Below, in pieces: positions 1 through 12,114 of a stretch of 64,000 nt of DNA (positions are counted from its first letter, which is position 1; every line of letters starts with the position of its first letter). Origin of the DNA: Atherix ibis (lineage: Eukaryota; Arthropoda; Insecta; Diptera; Athericidae); NCBI GenBank assembly GCA_958298945.1, contig OY282607.1, positions 81,805,868 to 81,869,867 of the forward strand, read 5' to 3'. The position numbers and the translations under genes are program-made. Under the pieces are notes generated by a model. That model worked only from the letters and a program-made list of their open reading frames with translations. It did no database searches and was not told the origin of the DNA.

Positions 1-598
1 GTGACCGTCGACGAAACATGGATTCACTGGTACACACCAGAGACCAAGGAACAGTCGAAACCGTGGACTTCACCCGGCAAACGTGCTACGAAGAAGGCGA
101 AGACTGTTCGATCGGCCGGAAAGGTGATGGCCACCGTTTTCTGGGATTCACAAGGTGTGATCCACATCGATTACCTCGAGAAGGGTAAAACAATCACGGG
201 GCGCTACTATGCTGACTAATTGGGCCGATTTAACGTCGAATTGAAGAAAAAGCGGCCCCGCTATGCGAAGAACCTCCGCCGTCGCCATGGCCAAATAGGT
301 CGAATTGCGCTATGACTTGCTGCCCCATCCACCGTACTCTCCAGATTTGGCCCCCTGTAACTACTTTTTGTTTCCAAACCTGAAAAAATCACTCGCCGGG
401 AATAGATTTGGGTCGAATGAGGAGGTCATCGTCGCCATGGAGGCCTATTTTGCTTCACTCGAGAAAATGTATTTTTTGGACGGAATAAAAAAGTTAGTGT
501 ATCGAGCTTGAAGAAGATTATGTGGAAAAATAAATTGCCACCTTTCAAAATTTTCGTTTTTCTTTTGTAGGCTAAGTACTTGTTGAATGACCCTTGTA
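1..598 (+). mobile_element. Mariner family A copy 1 (irritans-like), cut by window start, transposase broken
   Basis: The window opens inside a mariner transposase. Reading begins at VTVDETW, which holds the first catalytic aspartate, and continues through the AGKVMATVFWDSQG block typical of irritans mariners. The frame stops near base 219. The segment with the second aspartate (HQDNAR in the other A copies) is missing: bases 240-300 jump to the region before HPPYSPDLAP, which carries the third catalytic block. The tail ends in GIKKL. A decayed right end, matching the reverse complement of the family A terminus (TTGTTGAATGACCCTTGTA), lies at about 580-598. It is clearly inactive. The assignment rests on similarity to the fuller copies at 2495-3619 and 55268-56501. 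Confidence 0.85.
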
Positions 599-706
599 AT
601 ATCTGGTGGGGATTACTTTGAAGAGGGCAAAATAGATATTCATGAATGTATAAATAATTTTTGAAAAAACACAAAATTCGCGATACTTTTTGAACAGACC
701 TCGTAC
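597..706 (+). mobile_element. Mariner family B, solo 3' end fragment (B0)
   Basis: This short piece reads ISGGDYFEEGK followed by a terminator region and the family B right terminus ending TTTTTGAACAGACCTCGTA. It matches the last 110 bases of the longer B copies at 13217-14539 and 62786-63880. It abuts the end of the family A copy with no spacer. Either B landed at that end, or a deletion joined the two. Confidence 0.85.
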
Positions 707-870
707 GTCAGTGGAGGCGTTATTTCTCGTACGTCAGTGGAGCAATTGCTTTTAGCTTCAGCAAGAGGCATTGTCATGATCGAGCATCAGTGGAGGCGTT
801 ATTAGACCTCGTACGTCAGTGGAGCAATTGCTTTTAGCTTCAGCAAGAGGCATTGTCATGATCGAGCATC
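696..870. repeat. Imperfect tandem duplication, period 82
   Basis: The block CTCGTACGTCAGTGGAGC and what follows it, at 726-788, recurs at 808-870 exactly 82 bases later. The segment CAGTGGAGGCGTTATT occurs at 709-724 and 788-803. The leader AGACCTCGTACGTCAGTGG occurs at 696-714 and 804-822. The duplication therefore includes the outer end of the B0 mariner fragment and the adjacent family C transposase remnant, so it arose after B0 was in place. Confidence 0.9.
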
Positions 871-1255
871 TAACTGCCTACAATGTTCCTGTTTTCCTAA
901 AGGTTTCAAGGGCATCTTCACTGACTTCTCATCAGCTTCAATGTTAATCGACAGGAAACCTCACGTGTTCCACATTTTTATCAGTTTTCAATGTAGAAGG
1001 TCTTGCTACTTGTTGAAATTTTGTCTTCCGCTGCTTTTTGGACTTTAAAAATGGTTTTTGTAGTTTTTATAAGAAATTCAAACTGCATAGGATCGCTTAG
1101 TTACCAGACAAGGTGCTGCACCTCTTGGAAGGCCTATTGTATAAACTATGTTGAGAAAAAAATCCTCAGTGTTGCCAGATCGCTCTCATTGCATTTATGT
1201 CACACCTTCTTTCTGACCCTAAGCAATATTTGGTAACTATATCAACTTTCTGTAA
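726..1255 (-). mobile_element. Mariner family C copy 1, fragmented transposase
   Basis: Read on the minus strand, this contains an ARPSTLKTDKNVEHV block, equivalent to the GRPSTSKTDENVEKV linker between the two helix-turn-helix domains of mariner transposases. Further on comes LDHDNAS, the second catalytic aspartate block. Everything between is shifted or interrupted by stops. The 5' part at about 1141-1250 matches bases 28779-28890 in opposite orientation. The element is an old deletion product. The family is defined only from internal comparison of relics in this window. Confidence 0.6.
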
Positions 1256-2050
1256 TTTTGTTTAATCTCTATATTTTTTTTTGCTGTCTGTACTATACAT
1301 TCTTAATACTATTAAATACTATTCTAGTATATCAACAATTAAATAATTACTTCGTAAGTACATCCTCATTCTGATACTCAGCAATTTATGAACTATTTTA
1401 TGAACTAAATATCATATAAGGATTTGCGTATTTTCTTATCGCCACTATCTATTTTCATAAATACCAGAACATAATTATTATCATTCATTCATTTTAAACT
1501 AATAATAAAAAATAATACATAGTCTTTAGAATAGAATAATTTCTTAAGTGTATCTAAGAAATTTGCAATTCTCAAAATATTATATATCACTTAAAACAGG
1601 GTTTATTTTGACCGCCTCGTAAAGAAGGATTAATGAATTAATGCTTCAGAAAATTAAAATTGTATAAAACACATTTAAATTTCAAGTTTTGATTATTTAT
1701 ATTATTTAATCACTTCAACCTTGCATGGAATATAAAAGCATACAAATTGCCGCTACAAAACGTTCTTTTTAGACCTAAAATGCACACCAATTCATTTTCA
1801 ACTGGTTTTTGATCCTCCAAAGATGTTCTCTTTTTATAATAATAAAATGATAATAGCGTTTGAAGTTTATAAATTCTAAAATGAGTAGACAGCAATAAGT
1901 TACAAGAATCCTTTTTTCTAAAACAGCAGAAAATGAGATTAGTTACAATAAAAACTAAATATTTTTTAAAGAATATTTGCAAGCAAACTAAAATAAATAA
2001 TTATCCAATAAGTTATTTTTTAAAAAAATTTCAATTAAATATAATTTAAA
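1256..2050. other. AT-rich stretch, nothing recognised
   Basis: Highly AT-rich sequence with short chance open frames only. I see no conserved protein block, RNA gene or terminal repeat here. Confidence 0.6.
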
Positions 2051-2494
2051 ATGATGATTTTAACCCATTAATTCTCCTTCCTTCTATAGACCTATCAGCC
2101 TCTTACCAATTCTTGGTAAGATATTTGAAAAACTCATATTAAAATGACTCTACCCAGTCCTAATTAATGAAAAAATTATTCCTCATTACCTTCGGATCTG
2201 AACACTCCACTATCCAGCAAAGCCATTGCATTGTTGATTATATTGCATCCTCTCTTGAGAGGAAAGAGTATTGCCCAGAAGTATTTTTAGATATTTTCCA
2301 AGCTTTCGATCGTGTGTGGTATCCTGAACTCCTCTGGAAGCTCAAAAGCTTTGTTACTGCAACATACTACCTTATCATAAATTGATATCTCTCCCAACGA
2401 CATTTTTAAGTTGCAATTAACTCAGAATCCTCGGAAATATATCCTATTCTAGCCGGAGTCCCACAAGGCAGTATCCTTGGTCTCATCTTATATA

Positions 2495-3619
2495 CGAGGG
2501 TCGTTCAATAACCCCTTAGAAAAAGATGGAAAAAAACTGTTTTTTAAAAAAAAAAATTTTATTTTTCAACACATTCTCCCTTGAGCTCTATACACTTTTC
2601 CAACCGTTTTTCCAAAATTTTTATCCCGTCCAAAAAATAGGATTTCGGAAGTTCTGCAAAATACTCATCCGTTTGAGCAATGACGTTCTCGTTGGAAGTG
2701 AACCGTCGTCCGCCAACGCATTTCTTCAGATTGGGGAAAAGAAAATAGTCACTCGGGGCCAAATCTGGTGAATAAGCGGGATGCTGCAACAATTCCATTC
2801 TCAATTCCACAATTTTGGCCATGGAAACAGCGCAGGTGTGCACACGCGTATTGTCCTGATGCAAGAGAATTTTTTTCTTCTACAGATGTTATTGTTTTTT
2901 CTTTTTCCAAGTAGTCGATAAAAATGATGCCCTGTGAATCCCAAAAGACCGTGGCCATCACCTTGCCGGCCGATGGCACAGTTTTTGCCTTCTTCTGATC
3001 CCGTTCACCCTTGAAAATCCACTGTGATGACTGTCTCTTCGTTTCTGGAGTGTAGTAATGTATCCAGGTTTCGTCCACAGTAACATATCGACGAAGGAAT
3101 TCGGCAGGATTGCGATGAAAGAGTGCCAACATAGCCTCAGAGTCCACTGCAGGATTGCGCTTATACTCCTCTGAGAGCAAACGCGGCACCCATCTTGCCG
3201 AAATTTTTTTCACAGACAATTTTTCATGCAAAATTGAAGCGACTGTACCTTGTGATATGCCCGTGGCCTCAACTAATTCGCGCACTTTAATTCGCCGATC
3301 GTTCAAAATCAGATCGTGGATTTTGTCGATGATTTCAGAAGTAGACACCTCAACTGGGCGTCCTGAACGATGTTCATCTTTTATGGATGAACGGCCACGT
3401 TTAAATACATTCACCCAATTGTAAACTGTCGCAAACACAGATGCCATGAACTGCATCCAACTCGGCTTTGATTTCTTTCAGGCTTAAGCCTTTCAAATGG
3501 AGATGTTTGATGGCAGCCGTAAACTCGCTTTTTTCCATTGTTATGCACAAATAAATGTCGTTAACTTTAATCGACGATAGAAATTGACCTACGCTATGCA
3601 TCGAGCTGAACGACACTCG
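2495..3619 (-). mobile_element. Mariner family A copy 2 (irritans-like), inserted in LINE J1
   Basis: The left end ACGAGGGTCGTTCAATAA and the right end GAACGACACTCGTA are inverted relatives, each bordered by TA (2493-2494 and 3620-3621). The element is about 1125 bases long. Next to its transposase 5' end some subterminal sequence is missing compared with the copy at 55268. Removing the element together with one TA restores an unbroken LINE frame across the junction, which identifies the insertion point exactly. Confidence 0.93.
2559..3538 (-). pseudogene. Family A mariner transposase, frameshifted
   Basis: Mariner transposases bind the element's inverted ends through an N-terminal paired helix-turn-helix and cut with a DD34D RNase H-like domain. 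Here the start MEKSEFTAAIKHL is followed by a frame break near 3440. A second frame then carries VYNWVNVFKRG, SGRPVEVST and the first aspartate block VTVDETW. Near 2875 a deletion of roughly 75 bases removes the stretch before the second aspartate. Reading resumes in another frame with HQDNTRVH and HPAYSPDLAPSDYF, the third block. The catalytic residues are all visible but lie in different frames, so no active enzyme can be made. Confidence 0.9.
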
Positions 3620-4499
3620 TAATATTTACACGCATGACATCCCAGCTGATCCTAATACTATCATTGCTACTTACGGAAATGATACGGCCATACTTGCTAC
3701 CCATTCAAATCCTGACATAGCTTCCAACAATTTACAATTCCATATACACAACCTTCAATTCTGGTTTAAGAGATGGAGAACAGAAGAGTGCTCACATTCT
3801 TTCACACTTTGTCAAGGAAAACCTACCCCTTTATACCTTAATGGCAGCATAATTCCACAATATGATAAAGTTCATTAATTGGGACTTTACCTGGACAAGA
3901 GACTAACATGGAACCCACATACTCGACTAAAAATAGTTGAAGCTAACAGACGTTACCTACAACTTCTTAGACAACTTGACAAACGCTCGAAACTAACAAT
4001 CTACAATACAATTATAAAACCTATTTGGACATATGGAATTGAACTTTGGGGCTCAATGAAACGTTCCGATTCCTATCGCCTTCAGGCCTAACAATCCAAG
4101 ATCCTCCGTAAAATTGTTGATGCCCCCTTTTATGTTCGTAACAACGTAATACATCGTGACCTAAATGTTCCCTTTGTTGAGGATCTGTGCATTTCCCGCT
4201 ATCAAAAATTTCACTCCCGTTTATCCTATCATCATAATCAACTTGTAAGAGAATTGTCCTGTACTGAACACTCATCGGAGACTTAAGAGATAATGGCTTA
4301 GAGATTTTCTAGAGGAATCTAACTTCTGTTAGTTGGAAAAACGCCGATGTGTGTTTACTCCCCCTTCATAATACACAAGATTGTTAATTAAAATTTTATG
4401 TAAATCTGCTTGTTACAATAAAATTGTAGTTGCAGATAAAAAAAAATTATGATTTTAATAAAAAGTTTGCTTTATTAAATCGTTCAGATATTGCTACTA

Positions 4500-4760
4500 T
4501 GTATAAAATATAATAATTTTAAATGATTGACTCGAAATTTCTTGCAGGACTCGATCCTTCCGACGTAATTTTTGATAATATTTTCGCACATGTCGGGTTG
4601 TAATTCGGCCAATACATGATGGATGTTTAAAAAAACTGAATTTCAAATGGTTTTGAAGTTTCATAAAAAATAGTTTCTTTAATCACAGGATCTTGGTAGT
4701 CAATTGCCTACCACCAAAACGGAAATTTACGCATTCTGAAAACTTTTTGCACAACGAAGC
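4500..4760 (-). mobile_element. Family G-type transposase relic, C-terminal piece
   Basis: The minus-strand reading of about 4525-4625 gives LAELQPDMCENIIK and then IESCKKF. This resembles the C-terminal tail of Tc3/mariner-like transposases of the G type, where the corresponding block is RPDLLEKVLENWVHR. A nearby LPRSCD block at about 4710 matches the PPRSCDLTPLD motif. The rest is unreadable. It lies directly downstream of the A tail of LINE J1. Confidence 0.5.
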
Positions 4761-7080
4761 TAAAAGTTGTCGTATTTTGTGGCTCAAAATTAACTCTAAT
4801 AGTCTCTCAAAATTAACTCTAACACCAAACATTCCATTTTCACGAATACAATTGGTTCTCTACTGTACCTTGTGAGTTTTCAGAACCCCATGTATGGAAA
4901 TTTTGATTTTAACATATTATCCGAGTAAAAAAGGAGTCTCATCGCTAAATAAAATTACTTCACCAAAAATTGAAATTATTTCTAAAAATCACATTTTATA
5001 GAAATTCTCAGAAAAATATCCTTTTTAACTAATGATTGGTATAGAAAAAAATTAATAATCAAAATTCTAAGAGCATCAATTATGAAAGTTTTAATTAATT
5101 TCTAAAATTACTTATATTAAAAATAAAATACAATTTTTAATATTAAACGCCTTTCATTTTATAAAGTCAACATTTTTCATAATTTTCTATTCAGTCCGTC
5201 TATAATATTTATGATTGCAACAATAAAAAGGATTACAATTTTTCATGTAACACTTACTGTTAAGTAGAAAATTTGATATAACAAAACTTTAATTTTTTAT
5301 GACGTACACAATAGAACAATAAAGTTTCAAGTTAAATGATGCCATAGTAAAAGGAATACGTACTGTCGGGGTTGTCTATGATATTTTTAGAGCATATTTG
5401 AAATATTTTCTATTTCGAGAACTTTTCTTTGTAATTACCTTCAGTCATTTATTCAATTATAAGAAAGGGGGCTGAACAGTAAATGGTCATAAGTCTGAAT
5501 AGTATCTGTATAAGAATAGATACTTAAATCAAGATGAAAAATTATGAAAAACGAATGGAATTTGTCTCATACATCTCTGAATAGTTCCATTATGAAGAAA
5601 AAGGAATTTCAGTAAAGTTGGTGGAGGGAAGGTAAAATTCCTAATGTATAGTATATTTTTTTCGTTTTCTGTCTAATCCTTATCGACAACTCTTTGTGTA
5701 CATTTATGCTTACAAAAAATTCATAAATTTTATAGAATTTCTAGTCAACTACAAAAAGATGTAAAAAAAATCCATGTAAAAAAAACCACCTTCGAATACT
5801 TGTTTTGTACGTAAACACTCTACATTGTCCCAAACGAACACTTCCATTGAAGTTTTCTCATAAATTTTTGAATTATGTTCAGGATCTTATAGAAAATAGT
5901 CTCGTCTGTTGAATTTCTTTAAGAAAAATTCTCAACCAAACTCTTCCTTCTTCTATTAAACGCATTAAATTATTTCCAAGATTAACAAAAAATCACACGC
6001 TACATTAGCTATGATAGCGATTCATGTTGAAGCATTTTCAAAATCGAGGACCACATTACCGCCGACCATAAACAAATTTAGTGAAGCTGCTGATGGTGAT
6101 CCTTTGGAATAAAGGGAAAAAAACCGTTTAGCATTTTCTATATTTGCCTTTTGTTAAATATGCGATAAAATCTCAGCTCTGCCAATCAATAGCATTAGCC
6201 TTACTAATATTTCGATCGATTTTGTTAGGTTTTATGCAAAAGCAGAAAAAGCTCCTCGCAAAATGTTTTTATGGCTACAGAACAGGCCCGATTATAGCTC
6301 ATATTCTCTTTTTACATTTGCCTTCACTTGGAATGATTTTTTATGACTCTCTTCTTTTGGGATTCCATTCGCTATCCGATAATACAGGATAATAGCTTGA
6401 AAATTTTACCTTATTTTTTTTCAGATGATGCTAATTCATCTTTGCTTACATTTGTAGCTATCCATAAATTTTCTTATTAATTGTTTATTAAGAAGTATTT
6501 TGTTACGGCAAATGTTCTTCGTTTTCGAATAACTTCAAACTATTTACAAACAATTAATCATAGCCAGGCGCTCTTTCTTCCTCAAACCTTAATTAAAATC
6601 GCTAAATTGTATGCGAATAAAGTGTACTTGAATATAAATTTCTTATTAATTAGTTTTTGAAAGGATAATCTTTTACAGCTTTTAACAATTTAATTAGGTT
6701 TATTTACTTCGTAATTATTTGAAAATTTGATATCGGAGAGTAATGAATGAATGGTTCCTTCGGTAGCTATAAATTGTTCCCCTTACGGATTGTGGTTGTA
6801 AATTGAGTTTTTTTTTCTATAAATTTTCCTGTAATTTTATTTATTAACGATTTTCCGATAACATTTTATTATTTATTTGCCAACAATATAATTTTTGATT
6901 TTATATTTAAAAAAATGTTCATTTAAATAATATTTTTTTAATGACATTTTTAGTAACAATTGTATTAAAAATTAATTCTTAGATCCATGATAATTCAGCT
7001 CAGTTGTGCAAAAACTCTTTCCAACAACCAAAAATAAAATGTTTTTTTTGCAACAATTTTATTTAATTTTTATATGTTAT
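4761..7080. other. AT-rich stretch, nothing firmly recognised
   Basis: No convincing gene. A 16-base direct repeat containing CAAAATTAACTCTAA occurs twice at about 4785-4820. A minus-strand stretch near 6000-6110 reads open for about 28 residues (KGSPSAASLNLF and onward), but has no supporting context. The 82-codon open frame at 6144-6392 looks random in composition. Confidence 0.5.
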
Positions 7081-7560
7081 TCTGTTGAAATTGATTTCTT
7101 TCGATAGCTATAAATTGATGGAGACATTGTTTCCACTTTTCACAGTAGTTCTAGAAGGCTGTAAATGGAATCGTTTTCAGCTTAGCGATTACACTTCTTT
7201 GGATATTGTTCACAGTACCAAGATATCATCCTTGTAGATAGTTTTTGAACTTGTGGATCGAAACAAAAATCTCGTTGATGTCAGAGGAGCTTTCAAAAGT
7301 CTGGAATGTTTAATATTTCTGATCCTTTCAATGACTTAACTCATAACACATCACTTCCAATGTTAATCAATGATTTGACCTTATAAGAGCACTCAGCCAT
7401 TCTACATTTTTATCAGTTTTCAATGTTGACAGCTTCCCCTCCTCCGCTGCTTCTCGATCCACCAAACATTTTTTATTCCACGAAAAACTTATGCTCCTGA
7501 TTAGGACTGTTGCCCTTAGGTTCGTAGCAATTTTTCGAAAGTCCAAATAATGCTATACCT
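7081..7560 (-). mobile_element. Mariner family C copy, decayed
   Basis: Read on the minus strand this contains a KMFGGSRSS block and a decayed linker with IRSNH, matching the helix-turn-helix linker of family C. At the far end it gives CEKWKQCLHQFIAIERNQF, which is the typical mariner tail block. The catalytic middle is gone. The sequence TTTTTATCAGTTTTCAATGT is shared with the family C copy near 970-1000, which links the two. Confidence 0.6.
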
Positions 7561-7609
7561 ATTTTCATATTATACTACAAAAATATAACTTTACTTATTA
7601 CCCTGTCAA

Positions 7610-8330
7610 TGATAACGTAGCTACCTCACGAGGGCTTCGAAGCACTGCCACCGATCTCTGAATAAATGTGCCAATCAGTGCAATGTTAAGCTATACTTGG
7701 TTCCCAGATATAGTGACATTCCAGGAAATTGTAAAGCAGATGAGCTAGTCAGAAATGGTACCAGGTTTGATTCCCCCACTGTTATAGAGGAGGCATACAT
7801 GGCTATGAAGATGGCTTCACACCTCATTACGCTGAGTTCAATAAAGATGGCGAACGAGCGGTATAGAGCAATCTTGACTCGTGTCATATCTCTAGAATGA
7901 TCTGGCCTAAGCTAGATCAGACGACAACTGAAAGCCTACTGAGGACAGGTAGGGCTCAAATTAGCATGGAGTATCATTATAGGTTTTTGCATATTAGTGA
8001 TATACGCTGGACGACTAGCTATCCCCGCAAATTACTAATGTTACAGCTGTAAAGACGAAGAGGAAAAGAAGACAATTTCTCACCTTATCTGTTTATGTGC
8101 AAGCCTTTCTATCCCGCAAAAGGAGAACTCTGAGGGACTTTTTCTTGGAAAATTTGACCGATATTTCGTGCATGGATATTACAAAAATCGAACACTGCAC
8201 TTTCTTCCAATTGCTTCACAGAGTGACATTAGCTTTGATGCCATTCTATATATAGCCACTCTACTTTATGAGTTTGAAAATTGTACTCTACGTCTAAGTA
8301 ATCTTAGTCTCATTACTTTTCTAAGTACCA
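7610..8330 (+). mobile_element. LINE RNase H domain remnant (I/R1-type)
   Basis: The frame at 7697-7800 reads VPRYSDIPGNCKADELVRNG, the end of the RNase H domain of I/R1-group LINEs (usual form WVPGHSGIPGNEKADELA). It is followed by a decayed TGRAQ block and a cysteine/histidine-type segment (CKDEEEKKTISHL in mixed frames) typical of the region after RNase H. Frameshifts are frequent. No RT domain is preserved next to it. A related RNase H fragment lies on the minus strand at 21711-22100. Confidence 0.65.
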
Positions 8331-11135
8331 CATTGAACTAGCTTCATTTGAGCTTAAGATTAGCTGCATACTGATATCAACTTTCCATTATCACTAAAGC
8401 AGAGAAATTAAATTAATTATTTTTATTATATTTTTTTATACTTATTGTTTTTAACTAGACTTTTACTACATAACACATATCGATTCCTTGATGTATGTGC
8501 ACTTGCTGAGAATTAGCCGAGGACATTATGAAATCTAAAATATTTCTGAGAATAAATACCATTTAATATTGTTTAATAAACAAAAAGTACTGTTCTGTAT
8601 AGAATCCTTAACCGATAATACAATAATATTTTTCATGTATTAAACTAAAATCTTCATTATTGAAAATTTCAGAGAGAGACTTTCAAATCGAAATAAAATT
8701 GTTTCACAACTTTTCATATTACAAATAGTCTAATTTATAAATATTGCAGCTATAATAATTCAAACAAAAAGAAGAAAAATTCTATCAATTCCAATATTTG
8801 GACCAAATTGAATAATATTAAATTCGATGGCATTTTATTTTTGGTAATTTTTTTTTCCTTCTCCCTAAGAATAAATCAGGAAATATTTTAAATATAAATG
8901 AAATATATTCAATAACAAGAAATCCATATAAAAATAATCCATTTTATCCATAGAATAGTATTATTTCTAGAATGTTGTGAATAGTATGTAGCGAACAAGA
9001 TAAACTTACTTTGTACGTGTACGTATAAACATAAAAGTTCGCGCAACAATAACTGTTGCTGTATGCGTTTACAATGTGATACTAGGTCAACTTTTGAGGA
9101 CTTTTGTGAGTAATTCTTATTCAAGGGGTTTCCCCATCTAGTCTTGTGTATAGTCACCGTCTGAATCCTTCTTCTTTCGGTATAGTATAATCTCATCGAC
9201 TTCTCTTTAAAATCATCTCCTCTAATCCCTATTTATTTGCTATTCTCACATTCTCATTTGGTTCCTGTCACTCGGGTTCTTTCGCCCTTATATATTCATT
9301 TTACTCAGCCTACACTAAAATCAGACATTAATCAATAATAAGAACATGGTTAGGCTTTCTATTGAAATCCTTCGGTAAATATGCTAGGCATTTTCAGCAA
9401 AAACCGATTGAAATTATTTGCACGTATTTCGATGTAATCAAAACGATTGTATTCATTCGTCTTATACGAGTATTCGACAATCCGAAGAAAATAACATTTC
9501 GTCTTTTCGAATGGCTATGAAATTCACCAATAATCCACCATCTTTTTATTCTCCTTTTGCCTTACATTTAAATATTTTCCAATCGTACAACTTAGTATTT
9601 TCGTCTTCCTGATTTTTATGAATCCCTTAAAATTTTCCCATCAATATTTCGTTACTGGTTCAAATCGATCGTGTTCCAATATAATATTGACTAAAATATA
9701 AGAAATAAAAAAGAAAAAAACAAATCGTAAAAAGAGAATACAATGAAAAAAGGACGAGTAGTATCTTCTTCTTCTTTTGCTTCCTTTCCGATTTATATTA
9801 AAACGTACATAAAACGATAAAATAATAAAATATTTCGATTAATCAAATTTATCAATTTTTCTAATAAAATTTATTACATTGTTGATATTGCTTGCTGTAT
9901 TTTCTATTCCGCTGGTTTTTTTTTTCTTCTTCTAAATGCATACTTTGTAGAGACTAATTTATCGAAAGGGCTGAGAAAATAATTACCAACAAAAAAAGGA
10001 GTAACCCTACTCCATCCCTTTTATTCGAATAGCGATTAGTTTCAATCTTACAATATGATCCATTCATTAATATTTAAGACTTTTACTCAAACAAATTTCA
10101 AATTAACTCCTAAAATCTTAACGAATTTTGCAAAATTTTATTCATTCACTAATTGAAAAATGAATTCCAATTACTTACTGACATACATTTTAATCAAATA
10201 AAAAATAAAGTATTTACATAAAAATATCCTCTTTTTTTCTAATTTTGATACATTATTCCCATAATAAATATTGTATAATATTGGCAAAAAATATGGACAG
10301 AATTTAATAAGCTTTCTTTAAAAATTATTACAAAGTTTACACTTTTGATATTTTTCGTATTTGCATTTCGTTACGCACAATTTGCTTATAGTATAATTGT
10401 ACTATGTGCACACTCTCCTTTCCGTTCAGTTATACACATTTACAAAAATGATGTCCAAAATATAGGAAGATGATTCCATTACTGGAAAAATTTATTGCTT
10501 TGCTCCTGAAAATAATATGGTGGATAAATTCAGGGTCACATACACAAACACATTCCATTCAGAATAACGTGCACTTTTACATGAAATCGATATACGACCA
10601 AACTGTTATAAACATGAAAATTATATGAATTTATTGATTAATTTTTTTATATTAAAAAAATGTTTTCATTCTTATTTATGATGCTAATTAATCACGAATT
10701 TTATTGCGTCAACCAAAAATGTCGGGTATAGTACGAAAAATCTATCAAAGGACTTGCTAGTTATTATGCTTCACTGCTAAGATATCTTAGTTTTTCTATA
10801 TTTAAAATAAGTGTACAATAATAAAAAATTTTAAAATGTTAGAAAAATACTTAGTTTAGTCTTAAAAAAATTTCATTTTATAACAAAGAAACTTTTTTCT
10901 GTTTGTGTTTTGTATAGATTTTAAATTTCACATGAAGACATACAAACAGAACTTATTCTATAAAAATGACTATTAGTCTTCATACAAAGGTAATCAGGTC
11001 TTCCGCAGTTGCTAATTTCATAAATTCTATCCTTTAAACTTTCTCATTTTTAGAAGATTCCGAAATAAATTGTACGAAGGATATTTAACTCTATCCTCCA
11101 AACAACATATTTCCTAATCCTCTAAATATTTGCAA
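8331..11135. other. AT-rich intergenic or intronic DNA, no genes seen
   Basis: About 2.8 kb of AT-rich sequence with T-rich and A-rich runs. No conserved protein motif, RNA gene or paired terminal repeats were recognised. The short open frames at 8909-9196 (minus) and 9418-9612 (plus) are unremarkable in composition. Confidence 0.6.
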
Positions 11136-11139
11136 TTAT

Positions 11140-11275
11140 GGTATTAAAATGATCGCTAAGCCTAATTAACCAATAAACTACCCCAGCTTCTATAGACCAA
11201 TAAGTATCCTTCTAATCCTGGCAAAAATCAAAAAAAGTAATCCTCTTTCGTCTGCATCGCCTACTCGAACCCTCA
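11140..11275 (+). mobile_element. Jockey-like LINE fragment J5
   Basis: A short piece reads FYRPISILLILAKI in one frame, the reverse transcriptase block that reads RPISLLRLLSKIFEK in the fuller copy at 29304-31899. The match ends abruptly at about 11275 where unrelated sequence begins. It is too small to say more. Confidence 0.6.
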
Positions 11276-11685
11276 AGCTAAAGACTGGACCATTCAAAAA
11301 GTGCTCGAATTTTTCGAACAAAAAGTTCAGCTCAAATTTGTCTGATTGGATGAACTTTTTAACACCGATTACACCATTCAATCAATCGACAAATTATTAT
11401 CGCAACTCAAGCTTTTTTATTCGAGTCTTCGATTGCGAATTAAAAAAATCTCGATCACGGGTTCAAATATAAAATAATTTTCGAGCAGTGATTGCACGTA
11501 AATTCGATCAAAGTTCATTCATTTGCGTTACTATTTTTTTCTTTATCCATTTGACATTTGACATTTATTTCGAATTTCACCATTTTAAACTTAGTGATTT
11601 TTGCATTTTGCAGTAAAATACATTTGGCGATCAAAGAAAAGGTAAAAAAAATACTTCAACAAAATAAAAGAAAATAATAAATATA

Positions 11686-12114
11686 TTAAAAAATGGGAAA
11701 AAGGATAGTGACTGATTTATGGCGAGGGGGGGGGGGGGAGGTTCGGTTAGCGCGGTAAGGACGGTGCTTACTATAAGTTGTTGCCGGAACATCGTGGTGA
11801 CACTTACTTTGAGCAGAAATCGTATAGCAATTTTCACCTTTTTGACAAGTTCTTTTCTGGAATTGGTCTCGCTGTTGATCGCCAAACAAGATACGCCAAT
11901 TTAATGAAATTATCGTGCGGCTAAATGCCAGTGACCTTATAGCGTTCAGCTTTTTTTTTCTGCTCGAAGTGATTTCAGAAGATGTCTTCGTAAACACTAT
12001 TGCCAACGTTTGCTGCTCAATATTTTCGACAGGTAATTCCACATCACTGCCATCATCGAACAACACTTTTTCAAACAGTTTTTTTATACAAATACCCGGT
12101 AAATCTAAACACAC
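11686..12114 (-). other. Unrecognised open frame, possible coding relic
   Basis: A 142-codon minus-strand frame runs through sequence less AT-rich than its surroundings. Its first half is acidic (DDGSDVELPVEN). The second half is basic, with GDQQRDQFQKRTCQKGENC and three cysteines. An overlapping minus frame (11631-11885) is also open and ends in a proline run caused by a tract of 13 G at 11726-11738. I do not recognise a family. A decayed non-LTR or DNA transposon protein is possible, and a chance frame cannot be excluded. No splice sites, TATA box or poly(A) signal were tied to it. Confidence 0.3.

Larger units (their letters stand above)
2050..4447 (+). mobile_element. Jockey-like LINE copy J1, decayed, split by a mariner
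   Basis: The frame shows RPISLLPI near 2090, EHSTIQQ, an LDIFQAFDRVW block that is reverse transcriptase motif A, and GVPQGSILG near 2455. The reading is then interrupted by the family A mariner at 2495-3619. It resumes with NIYTHDIP, a YGNDTA version of the YADD box, and the thumb-region blocks LGLYLDKRLTWNPHTR and IWTYGIELWG. The 3' untranslated region ends in an A run at about 4438-4447. Several stops and shifts are present, and the 5' half (endonuclease) is absent. Close relatives lie at 29304-31899 and 48890-50007. Confidence 0.85.

Noticed and set aside
6144..6392. 82-codon open frame as a gene
   Set aside because: Biased composition expected from AT-rich DNA, no promoter, splice sites or conserved motif.
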